From Sediminibacillus massiliensis (GTDB lineage: Bacteria; Bacillota; Bacilli; Bacillales; Amphibacillaceae), in assembly GCF_900156915.1 (NCBI RefSeq), contig NZ_LT732535.1, forward strand, positions 3,899,968 to 3,963,967: a stretch of DNA of 64,000 nt. The letters run 5' to 3'. Positions 61,469 to 64,000 of the stretch are shown here, one piece after another. The first letter of the stretch is position 1, and each line of letters begins with the position of its first letter. The translations under genes were made by a program, and so were the position numbers. The notes beneath the pieces were generated by a model that had not been told where the DNA came from, did no database searches, and saw nothing but the letters and a program-made list of their open reading frames with translations.

Positions 61469-63064
61469 ATGGTAGACAGTATTAATACAAACAGAATCAG
61501 CGGGCTGGCATCCGGGATGGATACCGAATCAATGGTCAATGACCTGATGCGGGCGGAACGGATGCCGCTCGACAAGCTTGAACAAGATAAAACATGGATG
61601 ACCTGGCAGCGTGACGCTTATCGCGATGTCAACAAATTGTTCTATGACTTGGATCAGCAAGTGCTCGATATGAAATTGCAGAAGACGTACAGCTCCAAGT
61701 CGACATCGACGACACAATCAGGGGCGGTGACTGCTTCCGCAACGGCTGCTTCCACGAATGGTACTTACAATATCCAAGTCGATCAATTGGCGACTTCAGC
61801 GGTCAACTTCAGCCAGTCGGCGATTTCCGGCGGGGATGAACCGATCAACCTTGATGGAAAACTGAATGAACAGGTTTTTGCCAATGGATCGATCGACACG
61901 GGGGCTGACACGGAGCTTTCCTTCGATTTCTTCACGTATGACAAGAATGGAAACAGGCAGGATCACCAGGTGAAGTTTACCGGTGACGATTCCATGAACG
62001 ATATTTTCAAAAAAATCTCGACAGCATCTGACGGGGCTGTCCGGGCCTTTTATGATAATGAAGCAGATAAAGTGATTTTGGAACGTACGGAGACAGGGAA
62101 TTTCAACCAGTCCGACGAATTTCTCGGCGCCGAGATTGGCTTCAACGGCCAGACAAATTCCAGTTTCCTGACCGATATCCTGCAGATTAAAAATGGCAAA
62201 CAAGTCACCTTGGAAGACGGCACGACTGAATGGCAGCGAGCGGAAACAGGCGGTTCCAATGCCAGGTTCATTTACAACAACGGCTATGAAGTGGAAACGA
62301 CGAAAAACTCCTATACACTGGACGGCGTTACGTTCAACTTCACGGACACGACAGACGGCCCTGCCAAAGTGACTGTCAACAATGACGTCGACGCCGCTCT
62401 CGAAAAAATCGTCGGTTTTGTTGATAAATACAACGAATTGCTTGAGAAAGTCAATGAAAGTGTAAGCGAACCGAGGTATCGCGATTACAAACCGCTGACA
62501 GATGCCCAAAAAGAAGAAATGTCCGATAAACAAATCGAACAGTGGGAAGAAAGGGCAAAAAGCGGCCTGCTCAGAGGGGACAACATGCTGTCATCCGGGC
62601 TGGTGAGTATGCGGCAAAGCTGGTACGGCCAGATTGATAACGAAAGCAGTTTCAGCCATCTGTCGAATATCGGCATTGAAACATCTCCCAACTACATGGA
62701 CGGGGGCAAGCTGATTGTCGATGAGGAAGATTTGCGGACTGCTTTACGGGAAGATCCTCAATCTGTCTACAAGCTGTTTTCGAACGACGTGGAAGGCAGT
62801 GGAAGAGGGATCATCAACCGCCTCGAAGATTCGATGGCAGGGACGATGGACCGGATTCAGGAACGGGCCGGCAAGGGAACGCAGACACTTGAGCAGTACA
62901 CGCTGGGTAAACAGTTGAAGGATATCGACACCCGGATCGACCGGTTCCAGGACAAACTGGTGCAAACGGAAAACCGTTACTGGCGTCAGTTCACGGAAAT
63001 GGAAAAAGCGATCCAGCGGATGAATCAGCAGTCGATGTATTTAATGAACCAATTCGGCGGATAA
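61469..63064 (+). CDS. fliD: Flagellar cap protein FliD
   Basis: Filament cap of 531 residues that catalyses flagellin polymerisation at the tip. N-terminal signature (RISGLASGMDTESMVNDLMR, then AERMPLDKLEQDK) and C-terminal coiled coil (FQDKLVQTENRYWRQFTEME) are intact. In B. subtilis fliS and fliT follow; here the operon ends with a terminator and a convergent tatC, so those chaperones must be elsewhere. Confidence 0.95.
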   Translation: MVDSINTNRISGLASGMDTESMVNDLMRAERMPLDKLEQDKTWMTWQRDAYRDVNKLFYDLDQQVLDMKLQKTYSSKSTSTTQSGAVTASATAASTNGTYNIQVDQLATSAVNFSQSAISGGDEPINLDGKLNEQVFANGSIDTGADTELSFDFFTYDKNGNRQDHQVKFTGDDSMNDIFKKISTASDGAVRAFYDNEADKVILERTETGNFNQSDEFLGAEIGFNGQTNSSFLTDILQIKNGKQVTLEDGTTEWQRAETGGSNARFIYNNGYEVETTKNSYTLDGVTFNFTDTTDGPAKVTVNNDVDAALEKIVGFVDKYNELLEKVNESVSEPRYRDYKPLTDAQKEEMSDKQIEQWEERAKSGLLRGDNMLSSGLVSMRQSWYGQIDNESSFSHLSNIGIETSPNYMDGGKLIVDEEDLRTALREDPQSVYKLFSNDVEGSGRGIINRLEDSMAGTMDRIQERAGKGTQTLEQYTLGKQLKDIDTRIDRFQDKLVQTENRYWRQFTEMEKAIQRMNQQSMYLMNQFGG

Positions 63065-63100
63065 AAAAAGGAGCACCATGTGGGGATGGTGCTCCTTTTT
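63063..63100. terminator. Bidirectional terminator between fliD and tatC
   Basis: AAGGAGCACCAT / ATGGTGCTCCTT stem with A and T runs on both sides, so it can serve both convergent genes. Confidence 0.9.
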
Positions 63101-63116
63101 GCTATGTGAAATTCAA

Positions 63117-63872
63117 TTAGGTGGGATCGACCTGTTCCTCTGCCGTTTCTTTTCGTTTATAGACGACTTTTGATAAGAGTACACCTAACTCGTATAACCC
63201 GATCAGCGGTCCTAACACAATCATCTGGGAAAGCAGGTCCGGTGGCGTGATCAGCGCCGAAACGATCGCCATCAGCAGGTAACCATACTTCCGGATTTCT
63301 CCCAGTTTGGCCGGTGTGATGATGCCGATAGCCGTCAGGAACATGAGAAACAATGGTACTTCGAATAGAAAGCCAAGTGGGATCGATGTCATCAGCATAA
63401 ACGAGAAGTATTCTTTGGCGGTGATCATCATATCGAAATTATTCGACCCGATCCTCATTAGAAAGCCATAGACAGTAGGGAAAATGATAAAAAAACCGAA
63501 GGAAATACCAGCCAGGAAACTGAAAAAGATTCCCGGTATGAAAGACAGGGCTGTCCTGCTTTCCTGGTTAGTCAATGCCGGTCTGACAAACTTCCAGCCT
63601 TGGTAGCCGATAAACGGGGCCGAAAGCCCGAGACTGAGGCTTCCGGCTATCCCTGTATAAAATCGGACGACATCCAGCGGTCCCAGCATGACCAGTTTGC
63701 TTTCATCGGTCAACAATGGAATGACATGGTCGATTGAAACCAGTATGATTATAAAACAAGCCAGAAAGAAGACGACAGAGCTGATGACAGCTTTCCGTAA
63801 GTCGGTAAGGTGTTCAACGAGCGTCTGCTCTGCTTCCAAAGCATTTTTATCCATATGTGCTTCGCGCATCAT
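63117..63872 (-). CDS. tatC: Sec-independent protein translocase TatC
   Basis: Twin-arginine translocase receptor subunit, 251 residues with six membrane helices. Motifs: LVEHLTDLRKAVISS at the N-terminus, FIGYQGWKFVRPALTNQESR and FEVPLFLMFL. It recognises folded twin-arginine substrates together with TatA. The start is ATG 63872 or 63869 after ggcgggggg. It follows tatA on the same strand. Confidence 0.94.
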   Translation of the reverse strand: MMREAHMDKNALEAEQTLVEHLTDLRKAVISSVVFFLACFIIILVSIDHVIPLLTDESKLVMLGPLDVVRFYTGIAGSLSLGLSAPFIGYQGWKFVRPALTNQESRTALSFIPGIFFSFLAGISFGFFIIFPTVYGFLMRIGSNNFDMMITAKEYFSFMLMTSIPLGFLFEVPLFLMFLTAIGIITPAKLGEIRKYGYLLMAIVSALITPPDLLSQMIVLGPLIGLYELGVLLSKVVYKRKETAEEQVDPT

Positions 63873-63889
63873 CGATTCCCCCCGCCAGG

Positions 63890-64000
63890 TTAAGATGGAT
63901 TATCTTTTTTGTCTGTTTCCGCGGATTCAATGTATTTCTTCTGTTCCTCTCCATCATCGTTCATCAAATTGCTTGCAGACTTCTTGAACTCGGAAAGTGT
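63890..64000 (-). CDS. tatA: TatA, C-terminal part (cut by window edge)
   Basis: The last 36 codons and stop of a frame entering from the window end, beginning TLSEFKKSASNLMNDDGEEQ. The TLSEFKK segment matches the amphipathic-helix end of TatA, and the charged tail and position directly before tatC agree. The membrane helix lies outside the window. Confidence 0.82.
   Translation of the reverse strand, partial: TLSEFKKSASNLMNDDGEEQKKYIESAETDKKDNPS

Noticed and set aside
61796-62533. Open frame of 245 codons on the minus strand across fliD
   Set aside because: Antisense shadow of fliD with no ribosome site.
1-64000. CRISPR arrays, tRNA or rRNA genes, complete insertion sequences, prophage
   Set aside because: I looked for spaced repeats, tRNA arms, transposase motifs and phage structural genes and saw none.

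Overview
The window comes from a low-to-moderate GC Gram-positive endospore-former of the family Bacillaceae. The gene order yvyE, degS, degU, degV, comFA, comFC, yvyF, flgM, flgN, flgK, flgL, yviE, fliW, csrA, hag is the well-known Bacillus subtilis arrangement. sinI/sinR, class D sortase, LCP and MecA-like PBP genes and sigma-D promoters of the TAAA-N15-GCCGATAA type agree. Acidic surface proteins hint at a salt-tolerant relative of Bacillus, but I cannot name a species.

Layout. 0.4-3.2 kb: a gamma-glutamyltransferase with a paired short-chain chromate transporter (ywrD/ywrB/ywrA type). 3.3-4.05 kb: non-coding, with copies of a dispersed repeat. 4.1-6.8 kb: an SDR oxidoreductase, then a secreted acidic surface protein with its own class D sortase. 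7-15.2 kb: a sugar-uptake locus (membrane-anchored binding protein, YesM-type kinase, YesN-type regulator, ABC transporter, Gfo/Idh/MocA oxidoreductase) with cre-like CcpA sites. 15.5-18.7 kb: a transpeptidase PBP and an LCP cell-wall ligase on the minus strand. 19-19.7 kb: sinI and sinR, with a c-di-GMP-I riboswitch just before sinI. 19.8-22.1 kb: SIS-domain protein, PAP2 phosphatase, VanZ protein and a small ORF. 22.3-27.3 kb: the GlcNAc regulon nagP, nagR, nagA, nagB with two matching NagR operators. 27.4-41.1 kb: the competence/late-flagellar locus ending in hag. 41.1-60.9 kb: about 20 kb lying between hag and flaG-fliD, which are adjacent in B. subtilis. It holds a decayed homing endonuclease, a second flagellin, a YjfB-like gene, an operon of three dynamin-like GTPases, an AT-rich island (three-TM protein, 47-aa protein, CHAT protease, SEC-C nuclease-like protein) with a duplicated acidic gene, a fourth TPR-dynamin protein and mnmH. 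61-64 kb: flaG, fliD and convergent tatC/tatA.

The most striking system is inside hag. The flagellin frame is interrupted near its 3' end by two group I introns (about 361 and 364 nt), each with recognisable P, Q, R and S core elements, a U.G wobble at the 5' splice site and a terminal G. Read through without splicing, intron 1 adds five residues and a stop, ending the truncated flagellin in YALAA, the same ending as the E. coli tmRNA (ssrA) degradation tag. Read through without splicing, intron 2 supplies its own 14-residue flagellin C-terminus, equal in length and nearly equal in sequence to the one in the true last exon, but with different synonymous codons. The two introns thus appear to carry opposite coding safeguards for unspliced mRNA: destroy the product, or complete it. 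A degenerate LAGLIDADG endonuclease gene lies just downstream on the other strand.

Other leads are the c-di-GMP riboswitch placed to control the SinI antirepressor, a dynamin-like GTPase fused through one membrane segment to extracytoplasmic NTF2-like domains, and a compact CHAT-protease/membrane-protein module. Motility, biofilm choice and competence regulators (SinR, DegSU, CsrA/FliW, FlgM) are concentrated here.
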